64,000 nt of DNA from Williamsia serinedens (GTDB taxonomy: Bacteria; Actinomycetota; Actinomycetes; Mycobacteriales; Mycobacteriaceae), in the NCBI RefSeq assembly GCF_024171725.1, contig NZ_JAMTCG010000006.1, forward strand, positions 248,001 through 312,000, read 5' to 3'. The translations under genes and the position numbers were made by a program. The notes under the pieces are model-generated. The model saw only the letters and a list, made by a program, of their open reading frames with translations. It was not told the DNA's origin and searched no databases. Positions 8,600 through 18,690 of the stretch are shown in pieces. Position 1 is the first letter of the stretch. Every line of letters starts with the position of its first letter.

Positions 8600-8707
8600 A
8601 GAAAAGGGCCGGAAATAGAGGACGACCCCGGCCAGGGGGGGAGGAGGCCAGGGTCGTCGCGTTTCAGCCCCGGGGGGTCGGGCTGAAAGCCCCGGATGAA
8701 CCGGGTG
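8600..8707 (-). ncRNA. 6C small RNA (B11/ncRv13660c type)
   Basis: On the minus strand two consecutive stem-loops carry runs of C in their loops, which defines the actinobacterial 6C RNA family. The first is TTTCAGCCC/GGGCTGAAA (8688-8680 with 8670-8662), with loop GACCCCCCG. The second is GACGACCCTGGCC pairing with GGCCGGGGTCGTC (8658-8646 with 8633-8621, one mismatch), with a loop containing seven C. A third possible hairpin, GGCCGG/CCGGCC followed by TTTT (8633-8602), competes with the second and could terminate. In M. tuberculosis B11 lies between Rv3660c and Rv3661, the same gene neighbours as here. Ends are estimated from the promoter and T-run. In mycobacteria B11 pairs with mRNAs through its C-rich loops. 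Confidence 0.88.
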
Positions 8708-8713
8708 ACTCAG

Positions 8714-8744
8714 ACTATACACACCCACACCCCGAAGATTGCAA
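8714..8744 (-). promoter_or_regulatory. Promoter of the 6C RNA
   Basis: Reading the minus strand, TTGCAA (8744-8739) and TATAGT (8719-8714) are separated by 19 bases. This places the transcript start near 8707, just before the first C-loop hairpin. The spacing is slightly long, but the -10 is strong for a GC-rich genome. Confidence 0.6.
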
Positions 8745-8905
8745 CCCCGAGCATCGGTTACCGGTGGGTAATTTATACCGCCTGACCTGCACGAGCCTCG
8801 CGTGTGACCTACCGGGCCGTAAGTTCGGTCATCCCCGCCGACGCCCTCGACGGCGGGCGCGGCGACAGCCCTGCCGGCGCAACCGCCCGGACGTAGGCTG
8901 ATGCC

Positions 8906-9751
8906 GTGAACTCGGCGTCCTCGGGATCCGAACAATTCGTCACGCCGTCGTCGGCATCGCCGGTCGCGGCATTCTTCGACCTCGACAAGACGATCATCGC
9001 GAAATCGAGCACCCTCGCATTCTCGCGACCCTTCTTCGACGAGGGATTGATCAACAGACGCGCGGTCCTGAAGTCGAGTTATGCGCAGTTCCTGTTCCTG
9101 CTGACCGCCGCCGACCACGACCAGGTCGACCGGATGCGGCGACACGTGACGCAGATGTGCACGGGATGGGACGTCGAGCAGGTCCGGACCATCGTCGGGG
9201 AGACACTCCACGACATCGTCGAGCCACTGGTGTTCGCCGAGGCCGCCGAACTCATCGCCGGCCACAGGGCGCGCGGGCACGACGTGGTCATCGTCTCCGC
9301 GTCCGGTGTCGAGATGGTCGAGCCGATCGGCCAGATGCTCGGCGTGTCGACGGTGCTGGCCAGCCGTATGCGGGTGGTCGACGGTCACTACACCGGCGAC
9401 ATGGACTTCTACTGCTACGGCGACGCGAAGGTGACGGCGATGCGGGAGCTCGCCGACCGCGTCGGCTACGACCTCGCGAACTGTTTCGCCTACTCCGACT
9501 CCGTCACCGACCTCCCGATGCTCGACGCCGTCGGCCACCCGACGGCGGTGAACCCCGATCGGGCGCTCCGACGGGCCGCGTCGTCACGCGGATGGCCCGT
9601 CGTGTCGTTCAGCCGACCGGTGTCGATTCGCAGCCGGATCCCGCGCCCGTCCCGCCCGTCGACGCCGGGAGGCGCGGTCGCGCTGGGGGTCGGCGCCGTC
9701 GTGGCAGGTGGTCTGACCTACGCGGTGCTGCACCGCGGCAGGTCGCGGTGA
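8906..9751 (+). CDS. HAD-IB family phosphatase (Rv3661-like, SerB/CicA type)
   Basis: 281 residues. HAD motif I is FFDLDKTII, motif II is VVIVSASG and motif IV is YSDSVTDLPML, with a conserved Lys at GDAKV. This is the layout of HAD subfamily IB hydrolases, which include phosphoserine phosphatase-like enzymes. A hydrophobic C-terminal segment (GAVALGVGAVVAGGLTYAVL) may tether it to the membrane. Substrate is unknown. The GTG at 8906 is preceded by TAGGCT (8894-8899) with a 6-base gap, suggesting a leaderless transcript. As in mycobacteria it is bracketed by the 6C RNA and the Ms1-type RNA. Confidence 0.85.
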   Translation: MNSASSGSEQFVTPSSASPVAAFFDLDKTIIAKSSTLAFSRPFFDEGLINRRAVLKSSYAQFLFLLTAADHDQVDRMRRHVTQMCTGWDVEQVRTIVGETLHDIVEPLVFAEAAELIAGHRARGHDVVIVSASGVEMVEPIGQMLGVSTVLASRMRVVDGHYTGDMDFYCYGDAKVTAMRELADRVGYDLANCFAYSDSVTDLPMLDAVGHPTAVNPDRALRRAASSRGWPVVSFSRPVSIRSRIPRPSRPSTPGGAVALGVGAVVAGGLTYAVLHRGRSR

Positions 9752-9779
9752 CGAGATCGAGACGACCTCGCCCACACCC

Positions 9780-9808
9780 TTGATGTGACCGCCGTCACGG
9801 TGTAGAAC
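9780..9808 (+). promoter_or_regulatory. Promoter of the Ms1-like RNA
   Basis: TTGATG (9780-9785) and TAGAAC (9803-9808) are spaced by exactly 17 bases, a good vegetative promoter. The spacer holds a TGACCGCCGTCA inverted repeat. Transcription should begin near 9814, at the first base of the closing stem of the RNA. Confidence 0.7.
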
Positions 9809-9813
9809 TGGTG

Positions 9814-10107
9814 GCACGGAAGGCACCGACGGCAACGTCCACTTCGGAAGAGAAGGAGTGGATCCCCGGGCAGGGGCCTCCCAGCACGGACACCGAGCAC
9901 CCACGCGGAGCGCGCCGCGAAAGGCAGAAGTGTTGCGGGCCTGCGACTTCTCGGCAGGTGGATGTTCCCGGTCAACCCTTGGGTGGGAGCCGCGGACATG
10001 ACACCCCGACGAGTTCGCCGAGGCCACCCACGCAACCCACCCAGCACGCTTGGTAACTCGGGTCCGTGCTCGCAGGCCCTGCGATCTCCTCAGATCGCAG
10101 GGCCTGC
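9814..10107 (+). ncRNA. Ms1-like RNA polymerase-binding RNA (MTS2823 homologue)
   Basis: About 294 non-coding bases follow a consensus promoter and end in a strong hairpin. The 5' end GCACGGA (9814-9820) is complementary to TCCGTGC (10063-10069), closing the molecule into a rod as in Ms1. The location downstream of the Rv3661-like HAD gene and before the Rv3662c-like gene is that of MTS2823 in M. tuberculosis. Ms1 is an abundant stationary-phase RNA of Mycobacteriales that binds core RNA polymerase without sigma factor. Recognition rests on length, position, promoter and closing stem. A covariance search was not possible. Confidence 0.8.
10072..10107 (+). terminator. Perfect hairpin at the 3' end of the Ms1-like RNA
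   Basis: A perfect 16-base inverted repeat, GCAGGCCCTGCGATCT with AGATCGCAGGGCCTGC, closed by a CCTC loop (10072-10087 and 10092-10107). Only AATGGTTT follows, so it is a low-U actinobacterial terminator. It may also stop readthrough from the convergent Fic-like gene. Confidence 0.75.
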
Positions 10108-10142
10108 AATGGTTTCCGGGCCAGGTGGCACGGCGTGACGGA

Positions 10143-10892
10143 TCAGCGCCGCGCCTCGGCGATCGAGCGAGCCTCTGCCGCACCGCTTTCCAACGCCTGC
10201 ATGTGCATGAGCAGCCACGCCGAGAGTCCGTCGGCGGTCCCCGACGCGAACCCGGTGACGCCCGCGCGATAGTCCTGCACCCGCCGGAGCCACGTCACCT
10301 CCGGCACGCCGAGGCAGTGGGGGTCGAGGCCGGCGGCCGCGCCGGCGAGACGCGCCGCCGCGCGGGCGACGACGCCGTTGACCGTCGCGAAGGGTGCCAT
10401 CGCCATCAACTCGCCGTGCACGACCGCGGTCAGGACAGGCGCGGGTACCGACGTCCCGCCGGTCACCAGATCGGCCAGGAGTTCGAGCCGCTGCGACACC
10501 CCCTCGTCCACCCGGGGTCGGCCGAGCTGATCGGGGTCGTCGACGACGTCGGCCGCTGCGAGGAGGTGCAGCCGGGCGAGGGCTTGCAGCGGGGCGCGCG
10601 TCCACACCGCCGTCAGCGTGTCGAGCGACTCGCCGGTGAGGGCGAGGGTCACCCGCAGCGCCCCTGCGAGGACGGGATCGGCGACGTCGTCGTCACGTCG
10701 CGCTGTGACCACGGCCCCGTCGATCGCGGCCGACGACTGCGCCGCACGCCAGGACGCCTCGACGGACGAGTCCAACCATCCCCGCAGGTTCACGGGGTGA
10801 CGGTGCACGGCCGCCAGGGCATCACGGGCCGTGTCGGCGGCTGTGGCGACACCGGGTAGGTCCACCAGGGGCGCGAGGGGGTCGGGACTCAC
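10143..10892 (-). CDS. Fic-like protein with degenerate active site (Rv3662c-like)
   Basis: 249 residues, mostly helical. An N-terminal SSAAIDGA resembles the SSxIEG inhibitory-helix motif of Fic proteins. Further on, MAPFATVNGVVARAAARL lines up with the Fic loop HPFxxGNGRxxR, but the catalytic His is Ala and the second G and the Arg are lost. It is therefore probably not an AMP-transferase. The homologue Rv3662c is annotated only as conserved hypothetical. On the minus strand TAGGGT (10905-10900) stands 7 bases before the GTG at 10892, favouring a leaderless start there over the GTG at 10898. It is convergent with the Ms1-like RNA. Confidence 0.68.
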   Translation of the reverse strand: MSPDPLAPLVDLPGVATAADTARDALAAVHRHPVNLRGWLDSSVEASWRAAQSSAAIDGAVVTARRDDDVADPVLAGALRVTLALTGESLDTLTAVWTRAPLQALARLHLLAAADVVDDPDQLGRPRVDEGVSQRLELLADLVTGGTSVPAPVLTAVVHGELMAMAPFATVNGVVARAAARLAGAAAGLDPHCLGVPEVTWLRRVQDYRAGVTGFASGTADGLSAWLLMHMQALESGAAEARSIAEARR

Positions 10893-10937
10893 GGGCACAA
10901 CCCTAGTGAGCCGCCGGTGGCCACCCGCTGCGACGTC

Positions 10938-12626
10938 TCAGCGCAGCAGCGCGGCACCCGGGATGGCGTCGAGCAGGGTGCGGGTGTAGTCCTGCTGCGG
11001 GGAGTCGAACACGGCGTCGGTGGTGTTCTTCTCGACGACCCGACCCTGTTCCATCACGACGACGTCGTCGGCGATCTGCCGCACCACGGCGAGGTCGTGC
11101 GTGATGAACAGGTACGTCAGCCCGAGATCGGCCTGCAGCTGGTTGAGCAGCTCGAGGATCTGCGCCTGCACCAGCACGTCGAGCGCCGACACCGCCTCGT
11201 CGCAGACCACCAGCTCGGGCTCGAGTGCCAACGCACGGGCGATCGCGACGCGCTGTCGCTGTCCGCCCGACAACTCGTTGGGGAATCGACGCATCACCGA
11301 CGCGGGCAGCGCCACCTTGTCGAGGAGGTCGCGCACGCGCGCCTCCCGTTCCTTGGCCGACCCGATCTTGTGGATGCGCAGCGGCTCCTCGATCACGCGG
11401 TAGATCGAGAACAGCGGGTCGATGGACCCGTAGGGGTTCTGGAAGATCGGCTGCACGCGCCGCCGGAACGACGCGGACTCCCGTCCCGTGTACGACCGCA
11501 CGTCGCGACCGTCGAACTCCACGGTGCCGCGCGTCGGCTCGAGCAGTCCCAGGACCATCTGCGCGACAGTCGATTTACCGGACCCCGACTCGCCGACGAT
11601 CGCCGTCGTCGTGCCCCGGCGAATCGAGAACGAGACGTCGTCCACCGCCAGGAGCGTCGACGACTTCCACGGTGCGCCACCCCGGATCGAGAACTCCCGG
11701 GTGAGACCCGAGGCGACGACCACGTCGTTCCCGGCCTCGGCGGGAGCTATCCCCTCGGCGGCCTCTGCGGCCTGCTCGACGATCTCCGCGCGCTGTTCCC
11801 TGATCGACCGGCGCGTCGAGGCCAACGACGGCGCCGACGCGATGAGCCGTTTCGTGTACTCGTGCTGCGGATCCCGGAGGATGTCGAGAGCCGGGCCGCT
11901 CTCCACGACGCGTCCGCGGTACATCACCACCAGGTGCGACGCGCGCTCGGCGGCGAGGCCGAGGTCGTGGGTGATGAGCAGCACCGCCGTGCCCAGGTCC
12001 CTGGTCAACCCGTCGAGGTGGTCGAGGATCTGGCGCTGGACCGTCACGTCGAGCGCGGAGGTCGGCTCGTCGGCGACGAGGAGCTTCGGTCGGCACGACA
12101 GTCCGATCGCGATGAGCGCGCGCTGCCGCATACCGCCCGAGAACTCGTGCGGGAACTGGTTCATGCGCTTCTCGGCGTCACGCATACCCGCCTCGGCGAG
12201 CAGCTCGGCCGCACGCTTCTTCGCCGCGGCCCCCTTGGCGACGTTGTTCGCCTCGAGCGCCTCACGGACCTGGAACCCGATCCGCCACAGCGGGTTCAGG
12301 TTCGACATCGGGTCCTGCGGGACGAGCCCGATGTCGCTGCCGCGCAGGGCGTCGACGTCCTTCTTCGACGCCGTGGTCAGCTCGGCGCCGTCGAACACGA
12401 TGCTGCCGCGGGTCACGCGGCCCGTACCCGGCAGCAGGTTCAGCACCGCGTTGGCCGTCGTGGTCTTGCCCGAGCCGGACTCGCCGACGATGGCCACGGT
12501 CTGACCCGGGTAGACCGTCAGGTCGACGCCGGAGACGGCCTCGGTGTCACCGAAGGCGACCGCGAGGTCTCGGACGGACAAGATCGGCTCGGCGGCGGTC
12601 GGGGCGCCGCTGTTCTGCTCGCTCAT
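10938..12626 (-). CDS. dppD: Dipeptide/oligopeptide ABC transporter ATPase with two nucleotide-binding domains (Rv3663c-like)
   Basis: 562 residues containing two full ABC ATPase domains. Domain 1 has GESGSGKTTT, signature FSGGMRQRA and Walker B LLVADEPTSALD. Domain 2 has GESGSGKSTV, signature LSGGQRQRV and Walker B LVVCDEAVSALD. The fused DppD-DppF arrangement matches Rv3663c. Each domain ends in an oligopeptide-type extension. ATP hydrolysis drives peptide uptake through DppB/DppC. The ATG at 12626 overlaps the dppC stop (ATGA), so the operon runs dppA-dppB-dppC-dppD. In M. tuberculosis this transporter also takes up haem; whether that holds here is unknown. Confidence 0.93.
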   Translation of the reverse strand: MSEQNSGAPTAAEPILSVRDLAVAFGDTEAVSGVDLTVYPGQTVAIVGESGSGKTTTANAVLNLLPGTGRVTRGSIVFDGAELTTASKKDVDALRGSDIGLVPQDPMSNLNPLWRIGFQVREALEANNVAKGAAAKKRAAELLAEAGMRDAEKRMNQFPHEFSGGMRQRALIAIGLSCRPKLLVADEPTSALDVTVQRQILDHLDGLTRDLGTAVLLITHDLGLAAERASHLVVMYRGRVVESGPALDILRDPQHEYTKRLIASAPSLASTRRSIREQRAEIVEQAAEAAEGIAPAEAGNDVVVASGLTREFSIRGGAPWKSSTLLAVDDVSFSIRRGTTTAIVGESGSGKSTVAQMVLGLLEPTRGTVEFDGRDVRSYTGRESASFRRRVQPIFQNPYGSIDPLFSIYRVIEEPLRIHKIGSAKEREARVRDLLDKVALPASVMRRFPNELSGGQRQRVAIARALALEPELVVCDEAVSALDVLVQAQILELLNQLQADLGLTYLFITHDLAVVRQIADDVVVMEQGRVVEKNTTDAVFDSPQQDYTRTLLDAIPGAALLR

Positions 12627-13600
12627 CGGGTGCGGGCCTTCGGGTCGAGGGCGTCACGCAGGGCGTCACCCATCATGATGAACGCGAGCACCGTGAGGGC
12701 CAGCGCCACAGCGGGATACAGCAAAATCGGGTTCCCCGACCGGAGCAGGCTCTGCCCCGCCGAGATGTCGATCCCCCACGACACGCTGGTGGCCGGCAAT
12801 CCGATGCCGAGGTACGACAGCGTCGCCTCGGTCACGATGAACACGCCCAGGCTGATGGTGCAGATGACGATGATCGGGCCGAGGGCGTTGGGCACGACGT
12901 GCGAGACGACGATCCGCGCACGGGAGGCACCGAGCGCCTTGGCCGCGGTGATGAACTCCTCGTTGCGGATCGAGATCGTCGCGCCGCGGGCGATGCGCGC
13001 CACCTGCGGCCACCCGAACACCGCGAGGATCGTCACCACCGTCCAGACGCTCCGGTTCGCGAACATCTGCATGATCACGATCGCGGCGAGGATCAGCGGC
13101 AGCGCGAAGAAGATGTCGGTGACGCGCGAGATGATCACGTCGAGCCATCCGCCGAAGAACCCGGCCAGGACACCGAAGGTCGTGCCGATCACGAAGACGA
13201 TCAGGGTGGTGACCACACCCACCACCACCGACGCCCGGGCGCCGTAGATGGTGCGGGCGTAGATGTCACAGCCCTGCAGGTCGGTGCCGAACCAGTGCGC
13301 ACCCGACGGCTTCTGGAGGCTGAGCGACCCCAGGCACAGTCGCGGGTCCTGGTGGGCGAACAGGCCCGGGAACAGGCTCACGACCACGACGATCAGGATC
13401 ATCACGGCCGAGACGATGAAGAGGGGCCGACGACGTAGGTTGAGCCAGGCGCCCTTCCAGAACCCGGCCGACGAGCCGGTGTCGACGACGGCGTCGACCG
13501 CGAGGACCTCGGCCTCGGACGCACCGGCGACGAACCGGTCCTGGTGCGGGTGGGTGGCGGGGACGCCCGCCTGTGCGGCGTCCGGATCGCGGTCAGGCAT
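12623..13600 (-). CDS. dppC: Dipeptide ABC transporter permease (Rv3664c-like)
   Basis: 325 residues with a cytosolic N-terminus (about 50 residues) and six predicted helices. The OppC-type N-terminal segment (NLRRRPLFIVSAVMILIVVV) is followed by the BPD-transporter permease domain. The EAA loop reads EFITAAKALGASRARIVV. With DppB it forms the membrane channel for peptides. It overlaps dppB by 8 bases and dppD by 4, supporting tight co-translation. Length and topology are typical. Confidence 0.92.
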   Translation of the reverse strand: MPDRDPDAAQAGVPATHPHQDRFVAGASEAEVLAVDAVVDTGSSAGFWKGAWLNLRRRPLFIVSAVMILIVVVVSLFPGLFAHQDPRLCLGSLSLQKPSGAHWFGTDLQGCDIYARTIYGARASVVVGVVTTLIVFVIGTTFGVLAGFFGGWLDVIISRVTDIFFALPLILAAIVIMQMFANRSVWTVVTILAVFGWPQVARIARGATISIRNEEFITAAKALGASRARIVVSHVVPNALGPIIVICTISLGVFIVTEATLSYLGIGLPATSVSWGIDISAGQSLLRSGNPILLYPAVALALTVLAFIMMGDALRDALDPKARTR

Positions 13601-14519
13601 AACGGATCCTCGGATCGATGAGGGCGTACAAAAGGTCCACCACCAGGTTGGCGATGAGGTAGATCAGCACGAGCACCGTGACGATGGAGACCACCGTCGG
13701 CGCCTCACCGATCTGCACGCTGCGGAACACGGTCTGGCCGATCCCGTTGATGTTGAAGATCCCCTCGGTGACGACGGCACCGGCCATCAGCGCGCCGAGA
13801 TCGGCACCGAGGAACGTCACCACGGGGATCAGCGAGTTCCGCAGGATGTGGACGGTGACCACGCGTGGCCGGCCCAGCCCCTTGGCCGTGGCGGTACGGA
13901 CGTGGTCGGCGCCGGCGACTTCCGCGACGGAGTTGCGGGTCAGCCGCAGGATGTAGGCGATCGACACGAGCGCCAACACGAACGCGGGTAGCAACAGGTT
14001 CTGTATCGAGGTGTTGCCGCCGACGGTCACCGGGGCCAGACCCCACTTCACACCGATCACGAACTGGGCCAGGAAGCCGAGCACGAAGATCGGGATCGCG
14101 ATGACGATGAGGCTCGCGACGAGGACCGTCGAGTCGAACCAGCCGCCGCGGCGCAGGCCGGCGATCACACCGATGACGATGCCGAGCACCGCCTCGATGA
14201 TCAGCGCCATCACGGCGAGCTTGATCGTCGTCGGGAAGGTCTGCTGCATCACGTCCAGCACCGGCCGACCCGAGAAGGACTGGCCGAAGTCGAACGTGAA
14301 GATGCCCTTGAGGTAGATCCAGTACTGCTGGAAGAAGCTGTCGTTCAGGTGGTACTGCTCGCGGATCTGTTCGCGCACAGCGGGTGTCAGGGGACGCCCG
14401 CCACCCAGCGCAGCCGTCGGGTCACCCGGCAGCTTGTAGACCATGAAGTAGAGGAGCAGCGTCGCGCCGAAGAAGACGGGGATCAGCTGCAGGATCCGCC
14501 GGGCGGTGTACCAGAGCAT
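13593..14519 (-). CDS. dppB: Dipeptide ABC transporter permease (Rv3665c-like)
   Basis: 308 residues. The N-terminal helix ARRILQLIPVFFGATLLLYF and GDPTAALGG are typical of DppB/OppB. Six helices and an EAA loop around GADHVRTATAKGLGRPRVV follow. It is the partner of DppC in the transmembrane pore. Its ATG at 14519 lies 78 bases after the dppA stop, across a hairpin that probably lowers permease expression relative to the binding protein. Confidence 0.92.
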   Translation of the reverse strand: MLWYTARRILQLIPVFFGATLLLYFMVYKLPGDPTAALGGGRPLTPAVREQIREQYHLNDSFFQQYWIYLKGIFTFDFGQSFSGRPVLDVMQQTFPTTIKLAVMALIIEAVLGIVIGVIAGLRRGGWFDSTVLVASLIVIAIPIFVLGFLAQFVIGVKWGLAPVTVGGNTSIQNLLLPAFVLALVSIAYILRLTRNSVAEVAGADHVRTATAKGLGRPRVVTVHILRNSLIPVVTFLGADLGALMAGAVVTEGIFNINGIGQTVFRSVQIGEAPTVVSIVTVLVLIYLIANLVVDLLYALIDPRIRYA

Positions 14520-14546
14520 GTTCGGTCACTTCCTTCGCAGACACAC

Positions 14547-14588
14547 CTGCGTCCTCCCGGCCCGGTGGTGCCGGACGGGAGGACGCAG
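14547..14588 (-). terminator. Intra-operon hairpin between dppA and dppB
   Basis: CTGCGTCCTCCCG (14547-14559) is perfectly complementary to CGGGAGGACGCAG (14576-14588), with an inner CCGG/CCGG pairing. There is no T-run. Between a binding-protein gene and its permeases, such a structure usually acts as a partial terminator or an mRNA 3' stabiliser, keeping the binding protein in excess. Confidence 0.6.
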
Positions 14589-14597
14589 GGCGTGGTG

Positions 14598-16190
14598 TCA
14601 GCTCTTGGTGATGTTCTCGAAGTCGGCGAGGCCGGACCAGGTCATCGGCGCGTTCACGCCCACTCCCTCGCCGGCGTTGGCGACGTAGTCCCACATCGGG
14701 ATGACCGGGAGGTCGTTGAGCAGGATGCTCTGCGCCTGACCGGTCAGCTGGTAGGACTGCTCCGCCGACGGGGCCGCCTCGGCCTCACGCAGCTTCGCGT
14801 CGAACGCGGCGTTCGAGTAGTCCACGTCGTTCGATCCCGCACCGGTCACGAAGATCGGCTCGAGGAACTCCAGCATCGACGGGTAGTCGCCCTGCCAGCC
14901 GGTGCGGAACGCCGACTTGATGGTCCGCGCGTTGACCTGCTGCCGCAGCTGCGAGAACGTCGCGATGGCCTGCGGCTGCGCGTCGATCTTCAGCACGTTC
15001 TTGATGCTGTTGACCGTCGCCTCGACCCACTCCTTGTGGCCACCGTCGTAGTTCGACGCCAGCACGAACGTCCCACTCCACGGCGAGATCGCGTTGGCCT
15101 GGTTCCACAGCTGGACGGCCTTCGTCGGGTTGTAGTCCAGGTTCGACTCGTTCGGCAGGTTGCCGTTGAAGCCGGGCAGGGTCCGCGCCGTGAAGTCCCG
15201 CGCGGGGTTGCGCGAGCCGGCGAAGATGTTGTCGGTGATCTGCTTGCGGTCGATCGCCAGCGAGATGGCCTGGCGGCGCAGGATCCCCTCCTGGCCCGAG
15301 AAGTGCTGCAGCGTCTCCGGGATCGCGACGGTCTGGTTCTGCGCGGTCGGCTTGGTGATCGCGCGATCGCCCAGATCCTGCTTGTAGGTACGCAGGGCAC
15401 TCACCGGGATGGTGTCGAGGAAGTCGAGGTTGCCCGACTGCAGATCGCTGTAGGCGGAGTCGAAGTCGAGATAGAACTTGAACACCAGGCCCTTGTTCTT
15501 GGCCTTGTTCGCGCCCGGGTACTGGTCGTTGGGGACCAGCGTCGCCTGCACGTTGTGCTGCCAGCTCTGCAGCTTGTACGGGCCGTTGCCGACGGGGTTC
15601 TCACCGAACGCCTTGATGTCCTTGAACGCGACGTCGGGCAGCGGCTTGAACGGGGTGAACCCGAGACCCAGCTTGAAGTCGATGGCGGGGTTCTTCAGCG
15701 CGACGGTGAAGGTGTAGTCGTTCACGACCTTCAGACCGGACATGGTCTTCGCGGTCGGCTTCTCCGCGGCGACCGCGTCGTAGCCCTCGATGGGGGCGAA
15801 GAAGCTCTGCTGGCGCTGCGCGTTCGGGGTGTAGGCGCCGAAGTTCCAGGCGTCGACGAAGTTGTGCGCCTTCACCTCGGTGCCGTCGGTGAACTTCCAT
15901 CCCTTCTTGATGGTGATGGTGTAGTTCTTGTTGTCCGTCGTCTGCAGCGTGTCGACCATGCCGGGCTGCGGGTTGCCGTCGGCGTCGTAGTAGTAGAGAC
16001 CGGTGAACAGCCGGTCGACGATGCGACCGCCGCCGTTCTCGTTGGTGTTCGTGGTGACCAGGCCGACCTCCGGCTCACTGCCGTTGACGGTCACCATCCC
16101 GCTGTCCGACGACGAGCCGCCGCAGGCGGCGAGCACGCCGGCCCCGATGACCACTGCACCGGCGACAGCCGCCAGCTTCTTGAATCTCAC
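14598..16190 (-). CDS. dppA: Dipeptide-binding lipoprotein, SBP family 5 (Rv3666c-like)
   Basis: 530 residues. A signal peptide (RFKKLAAVAGAVVIGAGV) ends in the lipobox LAAC, so it should be a lipid-anchored exported protein. The mature part has the SBP_bac_5 layout, with TDGTEVKAHNFVDAWN early and YNPTKAVQLWNQA later. It delivers peptides to DppBC. GTG at 16190 is chosen because an AAGAGAG ribosome site precedes it and it places the signal peptide at the N-terminus. The frame is open further upstream but without a signal-like sequence. It is the first gene of the dpp operon, divergent from acs. Confidence 0.92.
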   Translation of the reverse strand: MRFKKLAAVAGAVVIGAGVLAACGGSSSDSGMVTVNGSEPEVGLVTTNTNENGGGRIVDRLFTGLYYYDADGNPQPGMVDTLQTTDNKNYTITIKKGWKFTDGTEVKAHNFVDAWNFGAYTPNAQRQQSFFAPIEGYDAVAAEKPTAKTMSGLKVVNDYTFTVALKNPAIDFKLGLGFTPFKPLPDVAFKDIKAFGENPVGNGPYKLQSWQHNVQATLVPNDQYPGANKAKNKGLVFKFYLDFDSAYSDLQSGNLDFLDTIPVSALRTYKQDLGDRAITKPTAQNQTVAIPETLQHFSGQEGILRRQAISLAIDRKQITDNIFAGSRNPARDFTARTLPGFNGNLPNESNLDYNPTKAVQLWNQANAISPWSGTFVLASNYDGGHKEWVEATVNSIKNVLKIDAQPQAIATFSQLRQQVNARTIKSAFRTGWQGDYPSMLEFLEPIFVTGAGSNDVDYSNAAFDAKLREAEAAPSAEQSYQLTGQAQSILLNDLPVIPMWDYVANAGEGVGVNAPMTWSGLADFENITKS

Positions 16191-16429
16191 CGTGTTGATC
16201 TCTCTTCTCGAACGCTGCGCGACGCCCGGGTCCCGGCCGCCGGAGGAGTCCACTCCCCGTGCACCTGGTGGACGCACGGAGGTCATGGACTCGGCAGACG
16301 ATACCCAGGTGAATCACAGGTCGTCTCGGTGAGTGGGAAATTGCGTGGCCTACGCATCGGTCGGTCCGGACGGCAACCGGACCATTCGGGCACGCGGCGT
16401 CGTCGAGGGTGACTGCAACGCGAATCCAA

Positions 16430-16445
16430 CGTGACTACCCTCACG
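16430..16445. promoter_or_regulatory. Predicted Crp/cAMP-receptor binding site upstream of acs
   Basis: CGTGACTACCCTCACG is a 5+6+5 palindrome matching the mycobacterial Crp consensus (T/C)GTGA-N6-TCAC(A/G). It lies 44 bases before the acs start codon. A Crp orthologue whose helix reads like Rv3676 is encoded at 27246-27920, and acs is a known cAMP-linked gene in other bacteria. Binding is inferred from the motif. Confidence 0.6.
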
Positions 16446-16488
16446 ATGACGGCGATCGCCCGACCCGACCGAGAGGTGACAGCAGATC

Positions 16489-18465
<1,977 letters not shown>

Positions 18466-18525
18466 GCCGGGGGCGCACCGCGCACAGGCATCGCTCGCGA
18501 ACCACCCGGTTCGCCACCACGGTCC

Positions 18526-18557
18526 GGTCTCGCCCGACGAATCCTGCGGGCGAGACC
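18526..18557 (+). terminator. Hairpin downstream of acs
   Basis: GGTCTCGCCCG (18526-18536) pairs perfectly with CGGGCGAGACC (18547-18557) across a 10-base loop. It lies between the acs stop and nhaA. No T-run follows, so it would be an I-shaped terminator. Confidence 0.5.
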
Positions 18558-18690
18558 ACCGCGCCGTGGCGAGGCGGGCAGATCGCGGGCGAGACGGGGT
18601 CGGCTGGGCGTATCCAAGCCGTTAAGATGGTTCGCGGTGTGCCGGGAAGTCTGGTCGGCGATCGTGCCGCCGACCCCTGAAGGACCCGCC

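Noticed and set aside
9811-10056. 81-residue open frame on the plus strand
   Set aside because: It lies wholly inside the Ms1-like RNA, has no ribosome site or recognisable domain, and is explained by the GC-rich non-coding RNA.
10917-13247. 776-residue open frame opposite the dpp genes
   Set aside because: Arg/His/Asp-rich antisense shadow of dppD and dppC, which have full ABC motifs on the other strand.
14349-16412. 687-residue open frame opposite dppA
   Set aside because: No domain or start signal; dppA on the minus strand has a signal peptide and SBP_bac_5 features.
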